The notes under the pieces were generated by a model that was given only the letters and a program-made list of their open reading frames with translations, did no database searches and had not been told where the DNA came from. Shown piece after piece: positions 8,067-17,520 of a DNA stretch of 64,000 nt; position 1 is the stretch's first letter, and the number at the start of each line of letters is the position of its first letter. Source of the stretch: Sulfopaludibacter sp035606355 (lineage in GTDB: Bacteria > Acidobacteriota > Terriglobia > Bryobacterales > Bryobacteraceae); NCBI GenBank assembly GCA_035606355.1, contig DATNFO010000045.1, positions 124,001 to 188,000 of the forward strand. Reading direction: 5' to 3'. Made by a program: the position numbers and the translations under genes.

Positions 8067-9539
8067 ATGGCTCACTCCGCCAAATCCGTCGCCACGGAAC
8101 AAACCTTCGTTCGTGGCCTGAATCTCTTCGACGCCACGATGGTCGTTATCGGCACCATGATCGGGTCCGGTATCTTCATTGTCTCAGCCGACATGTCCCG
8201 CCTCATCAACTCCCCCGGCTGGATGCTCATGGCCTGGGTGCTCACCGGTGTCCTCACGCTCACCGCCGCCCTCAGCTATGGCGAGCTTGCTTCCATGATG
8301 CCCGAAGCCGGCGGCATGTACGTCTATCTCCGTGAGGCCTTCTCTCCGCTTTGGGGCTTCCTCTACGGCTGGACCTTCTTCACCGTCATCCAGACCGGAA
8401 CCATCGCCGCCGTCGCCGTCGCGTTCGCCCGCTTCCTTTCGATTGCCTTCCCGCCCGTCTCCGAATCCAGCTACATCATCCCGCCCATCCATCTCTCCGC
8501 CGGATACGCGCTCAGCCTCTCCACCGCGCAGCTCGTCGCCATCCTCGTCATCGCGCTGCTCACCTGGACCAACACGCGCGGACTCGAATACGGCAAGATC
8601 GTCCAGAACCTCTTCACCAGCGCCAAGACCATCGCTCTCGCCGCGCTCATCATCGCCGGATTGTTCCTTGGCTGGAACGCCACCGCCGTTCACACGAACT
8701 TCTCCGATGCCTTCCGCCTGGGAACTTTCGATCCCTCGCTCGGCGTCGCGGCCGCCAGCGTCTTCGGCCTCATCGTCGCCCTCAGCGTCGCGCAATCCGG
8801 CTCGCTCTTCTCCGCCGATTCCTGGCACGACGTCACCATCATCGCCGCCGAAGTCCGCAACCCGCGCAAGAATCTGCCGCTCGCCATGGCGCTCGGCTGC
8901 GGCGCAGTCATCCTCCTCTACCTGCTCGCCAACGTCGCCTACATGGTCGTGCTGCCGTTGCCCGCCATTCAGCACGCACCCTCCGACCGCGTGGCCACCG
9001 CCATGCTCCAAGCGATCTTCCCCGGCTACGGACCCATCCTAATGGCCATCGCGATCATGATCTCCACCTTCGGTTGCGTCAACGCGCTCGTGCTCGCCGG
9101 AGCGCGAGCCTACTACGCCATGGCGCACGACGGTCTCTTCTTCCGCCAGGCCGGAGTCCTCAATAAGAACCGTGTCCCCGGTTGGTCGCTGGCGGTACAG
9201 GGAATCTGGGCAGTCCTTTTAGTTCTCCCGCGCACTTACAACACCACTACCCACGAATACGGCAACTTATACAGCAACTTACTCGACTACGTGATCTCCG
9301 CCGCGCTGCTCTTCTACATCCTCACCATCGCCGGAGTCATTCGCCTGCGCATCGTCAAACCGAACGCCGACCGCCCCTACAAAACCTGGGGCTACCCCGT
9401 AACGCCCGTGATGTACATCATCCTGGCGGCAATCGTATTAACCATGCTCTTCACCTACCGGCCCGCAACCACATGGCCGGGCCTCATCATCGTAGCCGTA
9501 GGAGCAATAGTCTACGCGTTCATCCGGAGAACCAAATGA
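8067..9539 (+). CDS. APC-family amino-acid permease
   Basis: A 490-residue integral membrane protein with about twelve hydrophobic helices. The first helix contains the APC signature ATMVVIGTMIGSGIFIV, the region that binds the substrate carboxyl and amino groups in this superfamily. Start ATG 8067 gives MAHSAK; the 31 upstream in-frame codons look non-coding. Divergent from the hydroxyproline epimerase gene across an 85-nt gap and overlapping the Xaa-Pro aminopeptidase gene by ATGA. The substrate is likely an amino acid such as proline or hydroxyproline by context; the sequence alone does not fix this. Confidence 0.88.
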   Translation: MAHSAKSVATEQTFVRGLNLFDATMVVIGTMIGSGIFIVSADMSRLINSPGWMLMAWVLTGVLTLTAALSYGELASMMPEAGGMYVYLREAFSPLWGFLYGWTFFTVIQTGTIAAVAVAFARFLSIAFPPVSESSYIIPPIHLSAGYALSLSTAQLVAILVIALLTWTNTRGLEYGKIVQNLFTSAKTIALAALIIAGLFLGWNATAVHTNFSDAFRLGTFDPSLGVAAASVFGLIVALSVAQSGSLFSADSWHDVTIIAAEVRNPRKNLPLAMALGCGAVILLYLLANVAYMVVLPLPAIQHAPSDRVATAMLQAIFPGYGPILMAIAIMISTFGCVNALVLAGARAYYAMAHDGLFFRQAGVLNKNRVPGWSLAVQGIWAVLLVLPRTYNTTTHEYGNLYSNLLDYVISAALLFYILTIAGVIRLRIVKPNADRPYKTWGYPVTPVMYIILAAIVLTMLFTYRPATTWPGLIIVAVGAIVYAFIRRTK

Positions 9540-10966
9540 GCATCGGCGTTCATCTGCGTTTATCTGCGTCCTTCATTGCTTTGTCTGCCGGAGCCCTCGC
9601 CCAACCCGTCTTCACCGACGTTTTCCCGCCCGCTGAATATCAGCACCGCCGCGAAGCGCTCCTCAAACAAATCGGCGACGGAGTGGCCATCCTGCAAGGC
9701 ACCACCGAACGCCCCGGCGAACAGCCCCTCCGTCAGTCCAACCAGTTCCACTACCTCTGCGGAGTCGTCGAGCCGCGAGCCCTCCTGGTCATCGACGGCA
9801 AGAACCACCACACCATCCTCTACCTCAACCCGCGCAACGAACGCCGCGAACAATCCATGTTCGGTCCCGGACTCTATCCCGGTCCCGAAGCCGCCAAAGC
9901 CACGGGCATCGACGAAGTGCTGCCCCGCGCCGAGTTCGCCAACTTCGTCAAAACCATAGAAGGCCGCCCAATCTACACGCCGTTCCGTCCCGAAGTCCTC
10001 GGCAGCGCCTCTTCCAGCGATCCCGCCGCCCTCGCCCGCGCTACCAAAGCCGACCCCTGGGATGGCCGCGAATCTCGCGAAGACGCCTTCATCGCTCACC
10101 TCAAGCAAGCCGCGCCGGCCTCTGAAATCAAAAACCTCGATCCCCTCATCGATGCCCTTCGCGTTATCAAAAGCCCGCGCGAAATCGCCGTCATCCGCGA
10201 AGCCACCCGCATCGCCGGACTCGGCATCATGGAAGCCATGCGGGACGCCAAACCCGGCATGTACGAGTACGAGTTACAGGCCGATTCCGAATTCGTGTTC
10301 AAAAAGTACGGTTCCTACGGGGCTGCTTACTTCGCCCTGATCGGCACGGGTAAGAACACTTACTACACGCACTACCACAAGGACACCTCCAAACTCGAAT
10401 CCGGCGACTTAGTCCAGTTCGACTACGCGCCCGACTACAAGAACTACACGTCCGACGTCACCCGCGTCTTTCCCGCGAATGGCAAGTTCACCGCCTGGCA
10501 GCGCGAGTTTTACAACATCTATCTCCGCCTCTATCAGGCCGTCATGACATCCATCAAGGTGCACACCGCGCCGCGCGATATCATCAAAGCCGCCGTCGCC
10601 AAAATGGACGCCATCCTGGCCTCTTACAAATTCACCGACCCCAAGATCAAAACCGCCGCGGTCAACTTCGTCGAGACCTATCGCAAGAGCCGCGCCAATT
10701 CGCTCGGCCACAGCGTCGGCATGGAAGTCCACGATGTAGGCCGCCCCGGCGAGACCCTGGAACCGGGAATGATCTTCACCATCGAGCCGGAAATGCGAAT
10801 CGAAGAAGACCACTTGGGCTGCCGCCTCGAAGATATGATCCTCATCACTGAAAACGGCTACGAGAATATGTCCGCCTTCGTCCCCATCGAAGTAGCCGAT
10901 ATCGAAAAACTAATGGCCCAGGATCACGGCCTAAGTGAGGCCCATTCGCACTTACTCAAGAAGTAG
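9536..10966 (+). CDS. Secreted Xaa-Pro aminopeptidase (M24B)
   Basis: 476 residues beginning with a signal peptide (about residues 1-23, ending AGALAQ), an N-terminal aminopeptidase-P domain, and a C-terminal pita-bread metallopeptidase domain. The five metal ligands of the family are recognisable: Asp in FDYAPDY, Asp in TSDVTRVF, His in SLGHSVGMEVHD, Glu in FTIEPEM and Glu in CRLEDM. The enzyme releases an N-terminal residue next to proline. Its start overlaps the stop of the permease gene (ATGA), so peptide trimming outside the cytoplasm and uptake of the products are probably co-expressed. A hairpin-forming palindrome follows the stop. Confidence 0.9.
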   Translation: MSIGVHLRLSASFIALSAGALAQPVFTDVFPPAEYQHRREALLKQIGDGVAILQGTTERPGEQPLRQSNQFHYLCGVVEPRALLVIDGKNHHTILYLNPRNERREQSMFGPGLYPGPEAAKATGIDEVLPRAEFANFVKTIEGRPIYTPFRPEVLGSASSSDPAALARATKADPWDGRESREDAFIAHLKQAAPASEIKNLDPLIDALRVIKSPREIAVIREATRIAGLGIMEAMRDAKPGMYEYELQADSEFVFKKYGSYGAAYFALIGTGKNTYYTHYHKDTSKLESGDLVQFDYAPDYKNYTSDVTRVFPANGKFTAWQREFYNIYLRLYQAVMTSIKVHTAPRDIIKAAVAKMDAILASYKFTDPKIKTAAVNFVETYRKSRANSLGHSVGMEVHDVGRPGETLEPGMIFTIEPEMRIEEDHLGCRLEDMILITENGYENMSAFVPIEVADIEKLMAQDHGLSEAHSHLLKK

Positions 10967-10977
10967 GACCAGCAGTA

Positions 10978-10999
10978 GGACCGGCCTCCAGGCCGGTCC
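10978..10999. repeat. GGCCGGTC-type palindrome
   Basis: GGACCGGCC-TCCA-GGCCGGTCC, a perfect 9-bp inverted repeat just after the aminopeptidase stop. Same family as the copies at 5.6 kb and 20.3 kb. May also act as a transcript 3' hairpin; no T-run follows. Confidence 0.65.
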
Positions 11000-11023
11000 A
11001 GTCCAAACAAAGCGGAGGACTAT

Positions 11024-13345
11024 ATGTCCATCAAACCCGTCGTCGCCTTGGCCCTTCTAATTCCCGCACTCTACCTTTCCGCCGAACGCCGCACCCAACA
11101 CCCCGAAGACCTCACCATCGACGCCAAGCTCTTCCAGAACCCGCCCGCCGAATATCGCGGCCATTACTGGATCACGCTGCGCCTGAGTAACGCCACGGAA
11201 GACTCTGTGCGAGCCGCCGTGCGCCAGGCCGCCGAACGCAACGTCGCCGGCTCCTTCATGATCACGCCGGACATGGCGAACACCAGCCAGCTTTCCGAAG
11301 CCTACATGAAGGCGTCCGAGCGCCCACCCGTAACTACCGGACCCGGTTACCTCACCGAAGACTACTTCCGCCTGTACCGCGCCGCCATCGAAGAAGGCCA
11401 GAAGCTTCACTTCCCCCTCCGCGTCCTCTATGACGAGTTGCAATACCCCAGCGGCATGGCCGGAGGCCTGCTCTACTCCAAGTACCCCGAGGATGCCGCC
11501 AAGAGCCTGGAACTCGTCGAGAAGGATGTCGCCGGACCCGCCCAGGCCCAATTGCAAATCCCGCTCGACACCGGCATTTATGTCGGCGCAGTCCTCTGGA
11601 ACCGGGACACCAACGAGACTCGCGAGGTCGCCGGAAGCCGGACCACTACCTTCCGTGTGCCCGCCGGCAACTGGAAGGCCATGCTCTTCTATCTCGACCC
11701 GACCTTCCGTCCCGCCTCCACAAAAGGCGGCTTTGTCGATTACCTCGACCCCAACGCCGTCGATAAGTTCATCCACCTTACCTTCGACGCCTATTACTCG
11801 CACCTGAAAGAGTTCTTCGGCGACCCCATACAGATGACTTTCTACGACGAGCCGGCCATGCACATGTCCAATGGCCGTCTGTGGACCGCCGGCTACATCG
11901 CCGCTTTCCAGAAGCAATACGGATTCTCGCCGCTCAAGTACTTCCCCGCGCTGTATTACGACATCGGCCCTGACACCGCCGCAGCCCGCAACGCCCTCTT
12001 CGGCTTCCGCGCCAGCATGTATGCCACGAACTATATCGGCCGCGTGGCCGCCTGGTGCGCCGCCCACGGCATCGATATGTCCGGGCATCAGGACCAGGAA
12101 GAGGTCCGCAATCCCACCGGCATTCAGGGCGACCTCATGAAGGTCTTCGAATACCAGCAGATCCCCGGAATCGACGATATCTACACCACCGGCCGCAGCA
12201 ACGTCAGTTACAAAGTAGTAACTTCCTCCGCGTCGAACTGGGATAAGCCGCTGGTCATGGCGGAGACCTACGCGGCCTATAACCGCTATAACTTCACCGC
12301 CGCCAAAGCGTACAAGACCGCCATGGACCAGTACGCCATGGGAGTCAACTTACAAATCGGAAACCGCCCGCCCGACGTCGCGCATGATGTCGACCAGTTC
12401 GTCGGCCGCATGAGCTACTTACTCCGTCACGGACGCCATGTCGCCGACATTGCCGTTCTGTATCCCATCGACTCGCTCCAGGCCGCCTATTACTTTGCCA
12501 CGCCGCCCACCAGCAACCGCCCGGGCAGCAGTCCCGCATTCTATTGGCCGCTGGAAGGAGGAGTCCTGCCGCCCGCCCTCGATTACATGGATCTGGGAGA
12601 GTTGCTCTTCCGCGGTCTCCGCATCGACTACACCTATCTCCACCCCGAAGTGCTGGCGAAACGCACGGTCATTCAACATCAGCGCCTGATCATCGACAAC
12701 AAGGAAAATCGAGAGGAGTTCCGAACCCTGATCCTGCCCGGAGGAGACGTGCTGAGCGCCGAAGCCGCCAAACAAATCCTCAACTTCTACCGCCAGGGAG
12801 GCACGGTCATAGCCCTACACAACCTGCCCTCCAAATCCGCCGAGTTTCACCGCGACCGCGAAATCACGGACATGGTAGGAGAAGTCTTCGGCTTCCCCAA
12901 AGGAGATCCGATGACAGCCGAAATCCGGCCCGTCGTCGACACCTACCAGAACTACTTCGCTAACCGGAACCGGAACGGAGGCCGTTCCTACTTCCTCCCG
13001 CAGCCGGACATCAAACTAATCCAAACAGTCCTGAAAGAAGTGATCCCGATCCGCGACGTCGACATCCAACAGCCACCCATGTACCCGGTCAAACTCTACC
13101 CGGACTACGATGGAGCCCTCACCTACCTCCACAAAATCAAAGACGGAAAAGACATCTACTTCTTCGCCAACTCCCAAGACACGCCGGTAGACACAAAAGT
13201 AGTCCTAAGAGGAGCGAAGCGCCTCGAACAATGGGATCCCCACACAGGACAAATCAAACCGGAGGAAGCCACGCAAGCAGAAGGGACAACGACAATCCAC
13301 CTGACCCTCCCCCCAATCAAATCAGTCTTCTTAGTAACGAACTAA
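11024..13345 (+). CDS. Secreted glycoside hydrolase, GH106-like (possible alpha-L-rhamnosidase)
   Basis: 773 residues with an N-terminal signal peptide (VVALALLIPALYLSAE) and a good GGAGG ribosome site before ATG 11024. The middle looks like a TIM-barrel glycosidase: acidic signatures MTFYDEPAM, GHQDQEEV and VMAETYAAY lie at strand ends, and the order of motifs resembles GH106 rhamnosidase-like proteins of Acidobacteria and Bacteroidetes. The C-terminal part has a glutamine-amidotransferase-like (A4 beta-galactosidase type) fold (LILPGGDVLSAEAAKQIL). The nearby PL4 lyase and this enzyme would fit rhamnogalacturonan breakdown. Family assignment is tentative; another retaining or inverting glycosidase family is possible. 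Confidence 0.6.
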   Translation: MSIKPVVALALLIPALYLSAERRTQHPEDLTIDAKLFQNPPAEYRGHYWITLRLSNATEDSVRAAVRQAAERNVAGSFMITPDMANTSQLSEAYMKASERPPVTTGPGYLTEDYFRLYRAAIEEGQKLHFPLRVLYDELQYPSGMAGGLLYSKYPEDAAKSLELVEKDVAGPAQAQLQIPLDTGIYVGAVLWNRDTNETREVAGSRTTTFRVPAGNWKAMLFYLDPTFRPASTKGGFVDYLDPNAVDKFIHLTFDAYYSHLKEFFGDPIQMTFYDEPAMHMSNGRLWTAGYIAAFQKQYGFSPLKYFPALYYDIGPDTAAARNALFGFRASMYATNYIGRVAAWCAAHGIDMSGHQDQEEVRNPTGIQGDLMKVFEYQQIPGIDDIYTTGRSNVSYKVVTSSASNWDKPLVMAETYAAYNRYNFTAAKAYKTAMDQYAMGVNLQIGNRPPDVAHDVDQFVGRMSYLLRHGRHVADIAVLYPIDSLQAAYYFATPPTSNRPGSSPAFYWPLEGGVLPPALDYMDLGELLFRGLRIDYTYLHPEVLAKRTVIQHQRLIIDNKENREEFRTLILPGGDVLSAEAAKQILNFYRQGGTVIALHNLPSKSAEFHRDREITDMVGEVFGFPKGDPMTAEIRPVVDTYQNYFANRNRNGGRSYFLPQPDIKLIQTVLKEVIPIRDVDIQQPPMYPVKLYPDYDGALTYLHKIKDGKDIYFFANSQDTPVDTKVVLRGAKRLEQWDPHTGQIKPEEATQAEGTTTIHLTLPPIKSVFLVTN

Positions 13346-13396
13346 CGTCTTATCAGCGTTAATCAGCGTTCATCTGCGTCCGATAATCACCCGCCA

Positions 13397-16300
13397 CTAA
13401 AACCGAACCCGCAACGAAAGCTGAACAATCCGGGGATCCCCAGCCGAAGTAATCTTCCCAAACGTGCTCGTGCTCGCCACACTAACCCCGGGAGCATTGA
13501 AGTGCGGATGATTCAACAGATCGAAGAAGTCGCCCCGCAACTGAGTGCTGATCCGCTCCGTCACCCGAAACGACTTCGCAAACGACCAATCCATATTGAA
13601 CACGCCCGGAGCATTCAGGAAATTGCGCGGGCTGGTCCCGAAGGTCCCCGTAGCGGCCAACGCAAACGCCGTCGGATTGAACCACTGAGCCAGTTTCTCT
13701 CCCTCGCTCCGGCCCTCGCTCAAGTAAGGATCTCCCACCAGATCCGCGCGATCCTGATTGATTCCTGATAGCGACCGGTCCTGCCCCGAAACGATGTTGA
13801 TGGGGAAACCCGCCCGCCAGTTCAGAATTCCGCTCGTCTGCCAGCCTCCGGCGGCCGCGCGCACGAACCGCGGCGCCCGCGCGAACGCCGGCAGGTTATA
13901 CACCGTGAACAAAGAGAAGTTATGCGTTACGTTCAGATCGCTCAACCCATAATTGAACCGCGGCGCAAACGGGTCCGGATTCGTGACCGTCAACTGCACG
14001 TCCGCCGATTCATTATCCAACCCCTTCGAGAACGTGTAATTCGCCACAAACGATAAGCCGTTGCTGAAACGCCGCTGCACAGTCACCTGAAGCGCGTTGT
14101 AATTGGAGTATCCGCCGTTCAGCATCTCGATCATCGATGCATAATTCGGATACAACGGCCGCCGCTGATTGGTGTTCGCCGCCGTAGCCCCCGGACCGTA
14201 AATCGCCGGATTCATCTCGTTAAACGACCCCAAATCCCGTCCCTGCGTCCCTATATACGACGCCCGGGCCACTAAGTTGGCCGCGAACTGATGCTCGAGA
14301 GTTACGTTGTATCCGCGCGTATGTCCTATGTGCCAGTGCGGGTCGAAGAATTGATACGCGATCGGCAGAATAAACGTGGTCGCCGCCGTCGGGTGCACCG
14401 GAGCGAACGGAGGAAACGGATTCTGCGTGCCGGCCGACCCGTACGGGTCCGCTATATTCACCGCTGTCAAACTCGCCGACGGACTGAACGGCGCGTTCTG
14501 CACGAAGTTGTTGTACAACCGCGCGAACGGCTGTATATAGAACAGTCCCCAACCGCCGCGAATAGTCGTCGAGTGCGTCCCGCCGTTGATTAAATAAGCG
14601 AGGCCCAGGCGCGGAGCGAAATTCGACAGGTTCGTGTTCACGCCGCCTTCCGGAAATCCCGGATCGCCCGCGAACAACATCCCCGTGGGCGCGTTCGGGA
14701 ATCGCGTGCTCTTCGCTCCCGCCACATACCCGCCCACCTGCTCGGCCACCGGATCGTTCCACGGCAGGAACGGCTCCCACCGCAATCCCAGGTTTAAGGT
14801 GAGCCGCTCGCTGACGCGCCATTGGTCCTGCACAAATAAGTTCGCCTGCCGCCCGCGCGTGAACTTCGCTTTGCCGGCCGTCTGCAGGAAAGTCGCGGCG
14901 TTTCCAGTGAGTAAGTCCGCCAGTCCATTGCCAGTAGTCGCCCCGGTGAACGTCATGATCGGCTCTTCCTGATAACCGGTGCTCGAATCGAACCGGTTAT
15001 ACGGCACATAAGTCCCGCCGAAATGCACCGAGTGCCCGCCGCGCAAATAAGTAACCATGTCGCTGATGTCGAAGTTATCCCGCCGCCAGTCGCCCGGAGG
15101 CTGCGTGCCGCCCGACCCCCAGCCGGAAAAGCTCGTGATCGTCAGGCCCGTCTCCTGAAACTGCGCCGCCGGCTTAGTCACCTTGATGTCGCCGAAATCG
15201 AAAATCGAAAACGGAGCTGTGCGCTTTTGCGTCGAATCCAGAATGAGTCCGGACACATTCAGCGAGTTCACCAGATGCGGCGTGATGCTCCACGTGTCGC
15301 CCGCCTTGAACGAATGCGTCGTCTGGTCCTGACCGATCTTGTAATTCAGCAGCGTACCGCCGCCGTTCCAACCCGGGTCCGTGTAATGAATCCGGAAGAC
15401 GCTCGCGTTGATCTGGTGCGCCCCCGCGTTGTAGTCCACCTTTGCTAGAAACTGTTGCCCGTCGTTCGATGAAGGCAGCGCATACAGCAGCTTTCCGGTC
15501 GGATCCGGCGAGGTCGGAATGTGCGCCATCATCGCGAGCGCGATCGGCGAAAGCTGGTCTGCCGGAATCATATTCCCCGGATAAGCGACGCCCTTGGCGT
15601 CATGGATCGCCTTCTGCCCCGTGAAGTCGCCCGTGCGCTCCGCCACCGTCGGCACAAACGCGGTGTTCCCGTAGGTGATGTTCCGCAGAATCGTGCGCTG
15701 CCAGGAGCCGAAGAAGAACAATTTATCCCGCTTGATCGGCCCGCCGACCGTCGCGCCGAACTGGTTGCGCTTGATCGCATCCTGCTGCGGCGCGAAGAAG
15801 TTGCGCGCGTTCAAATCGCCGTTCCGCAGATAGTCGAATGCCGACCCGTGTATGTCATTGGTTCCACTTCGCGTCACGATATTCACTACCGCGCCGCCCG
15901 CCCCGCCGTACTGCGCGTCGAAGTTATTGGTCTCCACCGTAAATTGCTTCAACGCATCCGGATTCGGGAAACCGGCATTCAGGTTATTCAAGTTGTCGGT
16001 ATGCGACGAGCCGTCTAACTTATAGTTCACCTGGTCGCCCATCGCCCCGTTCGCCGAAACCGCGATGGTGTCGCTGTTCGTCGCATAAGTGCCGCTGTCG
16101 ATCCCCTTCCCCAGCACGGTCCCGGGAGCCATATACACTAGCGTCGCGGCGTTGCGTCCCTGCAGCGGCAGATCTTCGATATACTCCTCGCCGACCACCT
16201 GCCGGACGGTCCCCGATTGCGCGTCCACCATGGGTGCATCTTCGTGAATCGTGATCGTGGTCGCCGAGCTCGCCACTTTCATGGTCACGTGCAGCGAAGC

Positions 16301-16594
16301 CGGAACGTCCGCGTCCAGCCGGATGCCCTGCTGCACAAGCGGCGTAAATCCGCCGCTCGTAACCGTCATGTCATAACTGCCCGGCGGCACCAGCGAGAAG
16401 GCAAACCGCCCCTCGGCATCGCTCGTCGTCTTATGCGACCAGTGCGTCGCCGAGTTGGTCAGCTCCAACGTCGCCCCGGGCACAACCGCGCCGGATGGGT
16501 CGGCAACCGTGCCCGTCAAACTGGTAGTGGGAGCGGACTGGCCAAAAGCCGAAACCGCGTACAAGCAGAAAACTGTCAACTGAAGAAATCGCAT
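13397..16594 (-). CDS. Oar-like TonB-dependent outer-membrane receptor
   Basis: 1065 residues: signal peptide, an N-terminal carboxypeptidase-regulatory-like (Ig-fold) domain (LTGTVADPSGAVVPGATLEL), a TonB plug region, then a long beta-barrel ending in the aromatic VRF expected for outer-membrane insertion. Motifs such as GGAGGAVVNIVTRSGTND and DYLRNGDLNARNFF are characteristic of the Oar-like receptors greatly expanded in Acidobacteriota. They import oligosaccharides or peptides; the substrate cannot be read from sequence. The gene is convergent with the GH106-like enzyme, suggesting but not proving a shared carbohydrate. Confidence 0.88.
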   Translation of the reverse strand: MRFLQLTVFCLYAVSAFGQSAPTTSLTGTVADPSGAVVPGATLELTNSATHWSHKTTSDAEGRFAFSLVPPGSYDMTVTSGGFTPLVQQGIRLDADVPASLHVTMKVASSATTITIHEDAPMVDAQSGTVRQVVGEEYIEDLPLQGRNAATLVYMAPGTVLGKGIDSGTYATNSDTIAVSANGAMGDQVNYKLDGSSHTDNLNNLNAGFPNPDALKQFTVETNNFDAQYGGAGGAVVNIVTRSGTNDIHGSAFDYLRNGDLNARNFFAPQQDAIKRNQFGATVGGPIKRDKLFFFGSWQRTILRNITYGNTAFVPTVAERTGDFTGQKAIHDAKGVAYPGNMIPADQLSPIALAMMAHIPTSPDPTGKLLYALPSSNDGQQFLAKVDYNAGAHQINASVFRIHYTDPGWNGGGTLLNYKIGQDQTTHSFKAGDTWSITPHLVNSLNVSGLILDSTQKRTAPFSIFDFGDIKVTKPAAQFQETGLTITSFSGWGSGGTQPPGDWRRDNFDISDMVTYLRGGHSVHFGGTYVPYNRFDSSTGYQEEPIMTFTGATTGNGLADLLTGNAATFLQTAGKAKFTRGRQANLFVQDQWRVSERLTLNLGLRWEPFLPWNDPVAEQVGGYVAGAKSTRFPNAPTGMLFAGDPGFPEGGVNTNLSNFAPRLGLAYLINGGTHSTTIRGGWGLFYIQPFARLYNNFVQNAPFSPSASLTAVNIADPYGSAGTQNPFPPFAPVHPTAATTFILPIAYQFFDPHWHIGHTRGYNVTLEHQFAANLVARASYIGTQGRDLGSFNEMNPAIYGPGATAANTNQRRPLYPNYASMIEMLNGGYSNYNALQVTVQRRFSNGLSFVANYTFSKGLDNESADVQLTVTNPDPFAPRFNYGLSDLNVTHNFSLFTVYNLPAFARAPRFVRAAAGGWQTSGILNWRAGFPINIVSGQDRSLSGINQDRADLVGDPYLSEGRSEGEKLAQWFNPTAFALAATGTFGTSPRNFLNAPGVFNMDWSFAKSFRVTERISTQLRGDFFDLLNHPHFNAPGVSVASTSTFGKITSAGDPRIVQLSLRVRF

Positions 16595-16617
16595 ACAGAC
16601 CCCCTAGGATTTCGCCC

Positions 16618-16646
16618 ACTATATCGCACTTCAGACCCGTTTGCAG
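16618..16646 (-). promoter_or_regulatory. Promoter of the Oar-like receptor gene
   Basis: On the minus strand CTGCAA (16641-16646) and TATAGT (16618-16623) are separated by 17 nt, giving a start around 16611 and a short leader to ATG 16594 with a GGGGG ribosome site. Predicted by eye. Confidence 0.4.
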
Positions 16647-16726
16647 TCACCCGGCTGTCACATCACCCAGCTATCACGTGGGTCGCCGGAAGGTTATGCC
16701 CGCGGAAGCGGCCACACACTTTCCTC

Positions 16727-16745
16727 TACACACCGTTCGTGTGTA
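16727..16745. promoter_or_regulatory. Inverted repeat, likely toxin-antitoxin operator
   Basis: TACACAC-CGTTC-GTGTGTA, seven perfect base pairs around a 5-nt spacer, 20 nt before the antitoxin start. Ribbon-helix-helix antitoxins repress their own promoter by binding such short inverted repeats; a TACACT at 16744-16749 overlapping it could be the -10 box. Confidence 0.5.
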
Positions 16746-16765
16746 CACTCCAAGCGGGAAGCACT

Positions 16766-17031
16766 ATGACCCGACGCATCAACATCGTCCTGCCGGAGCG
16801 AACCCTCGCCGTACTCGATCGGCTTGCGCCTAAGGGAAACCGAAGCCGCCTCATTTCCGACGCGGCGCTCAGTACGTCGAAACGCAAGAAAAGCAAAGCC
16901 TGCGCGAACAACTAAAGACCGGCTACTTGGCCAATTCAGATGAGAACCTGAGAATCGCCGCTGAATGATTCCCCGTCGAGGAACAGATAACGCAGAGCCC
17001 ACGCACCCGCAGAAAGCCAAGAAGGAAGTGA
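16766..17031 (+). pseudogene. Broken MazE-like (ribbon-helix-helix) antitoxin
   Basis: The first 35 codons encode a typical RHH antitoxin N-terminus (RRINIVLPERTLAVLDRLAP, then KGNRSRLISDAAL). Homology then continues only in the next frame (YVETQEKQSLREQL, then GYLANSDENLRIAAE), so one base has been lost between about 16868 and 16873. In that frame a TGA (16966-16968) stands where the family has Trp (AAEWFP), followed by FPVEEQ. The restored frame would end with a TGA at 17029-17031, overlapping the toxin GTG, the usual coupling. The present frame instead stops at 16913-16915, giving a 49-residue product with the DNA-binding half and no toxin-binding tail. Two independent lesions make a sequencing error less likely than true decay. 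Confidence 0.75.
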
Positions 17032-17384
17032 GCCGCATCACCCTGGGATCCATTTTCCTCTGTGCCTTCGACCCGACCGTCGGCCATGAGATCAAGAAGA
17101 CCCGGCCCGCGCTCGTCATTCAAAACGACGCCGGCAACCGTTGCAATCGCGTCACCATAGTCGCTGCAATCAGATCCACCCTCTCTCCGGTGCCCTACCC
17201 TGTCGAAGTGCCTATTGAAGCCAGCCACGCGAATGGGCTGACCGTCCGCTCCGCGATTCGCCTGGACCAGATCCGCTCCATCGACCGCCAGCATCTGATT
17301 CGTCGCCTTGGGGCCGCCGAGCCAGCCGTGATGACGAGAGTTGACGAAGCGCTCAAGATCAGCCTCGGTCTGATCCGGTTCTAG
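17028..17384 (+). CDS. MazF/PemK-family endoribonuclease toxin
   Basis: 118 residues of the MazF/PemK fold: GSIFLCAFDPTVGHEIKKTRP at the N-terminus, VIQNDAGN, and the C-terminal DQIRSIDRQHLIRRLG, ending ALKISLGL. The family cleaves single-stranded mRNA at short motifs. The frame is intact although the upstream antitoxin is disrupted. GTG 17028 overlaps the ancestral antitoxin stop; an upstream ATG at 16965 would add 21 unrelated residues lying inside the antitoxin reading frame. With the antitoxin tail gone, the toxin may be poorly translated, inactive, or neutralised by another antitoxin elsewhere. Confidence 0.85.
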   Translation: MSRITLGSIFLCAFDPTVGHEIKKTRPALVIQNDAGNRCNRVTIVAAIRSTLSPVPYPVEVPIEASHANGLTVRSAIRLDQIRSIDRQHLIRRLGAAEPAVMTRVDEALKISLGLIRF

Positions 17385-17520
17385 CCCCCAATCACCCACA
17401 TCCCCACCACCTTTAGGGTGATGCTACAATAGAAACCAGCTCAAAGCTCAGTAATTCCTTTCGCTGCAACAGATGCAAACTTGCATCTTCACAGCCTTCA
17501 AAGGAATCCAAAAGGTGTTC

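Noticed and set aside
17425..17430. TACAAT as -10 box for the cysM operon
   Set aside because: No -35 hexamer at a suitable distance; too weak to list.
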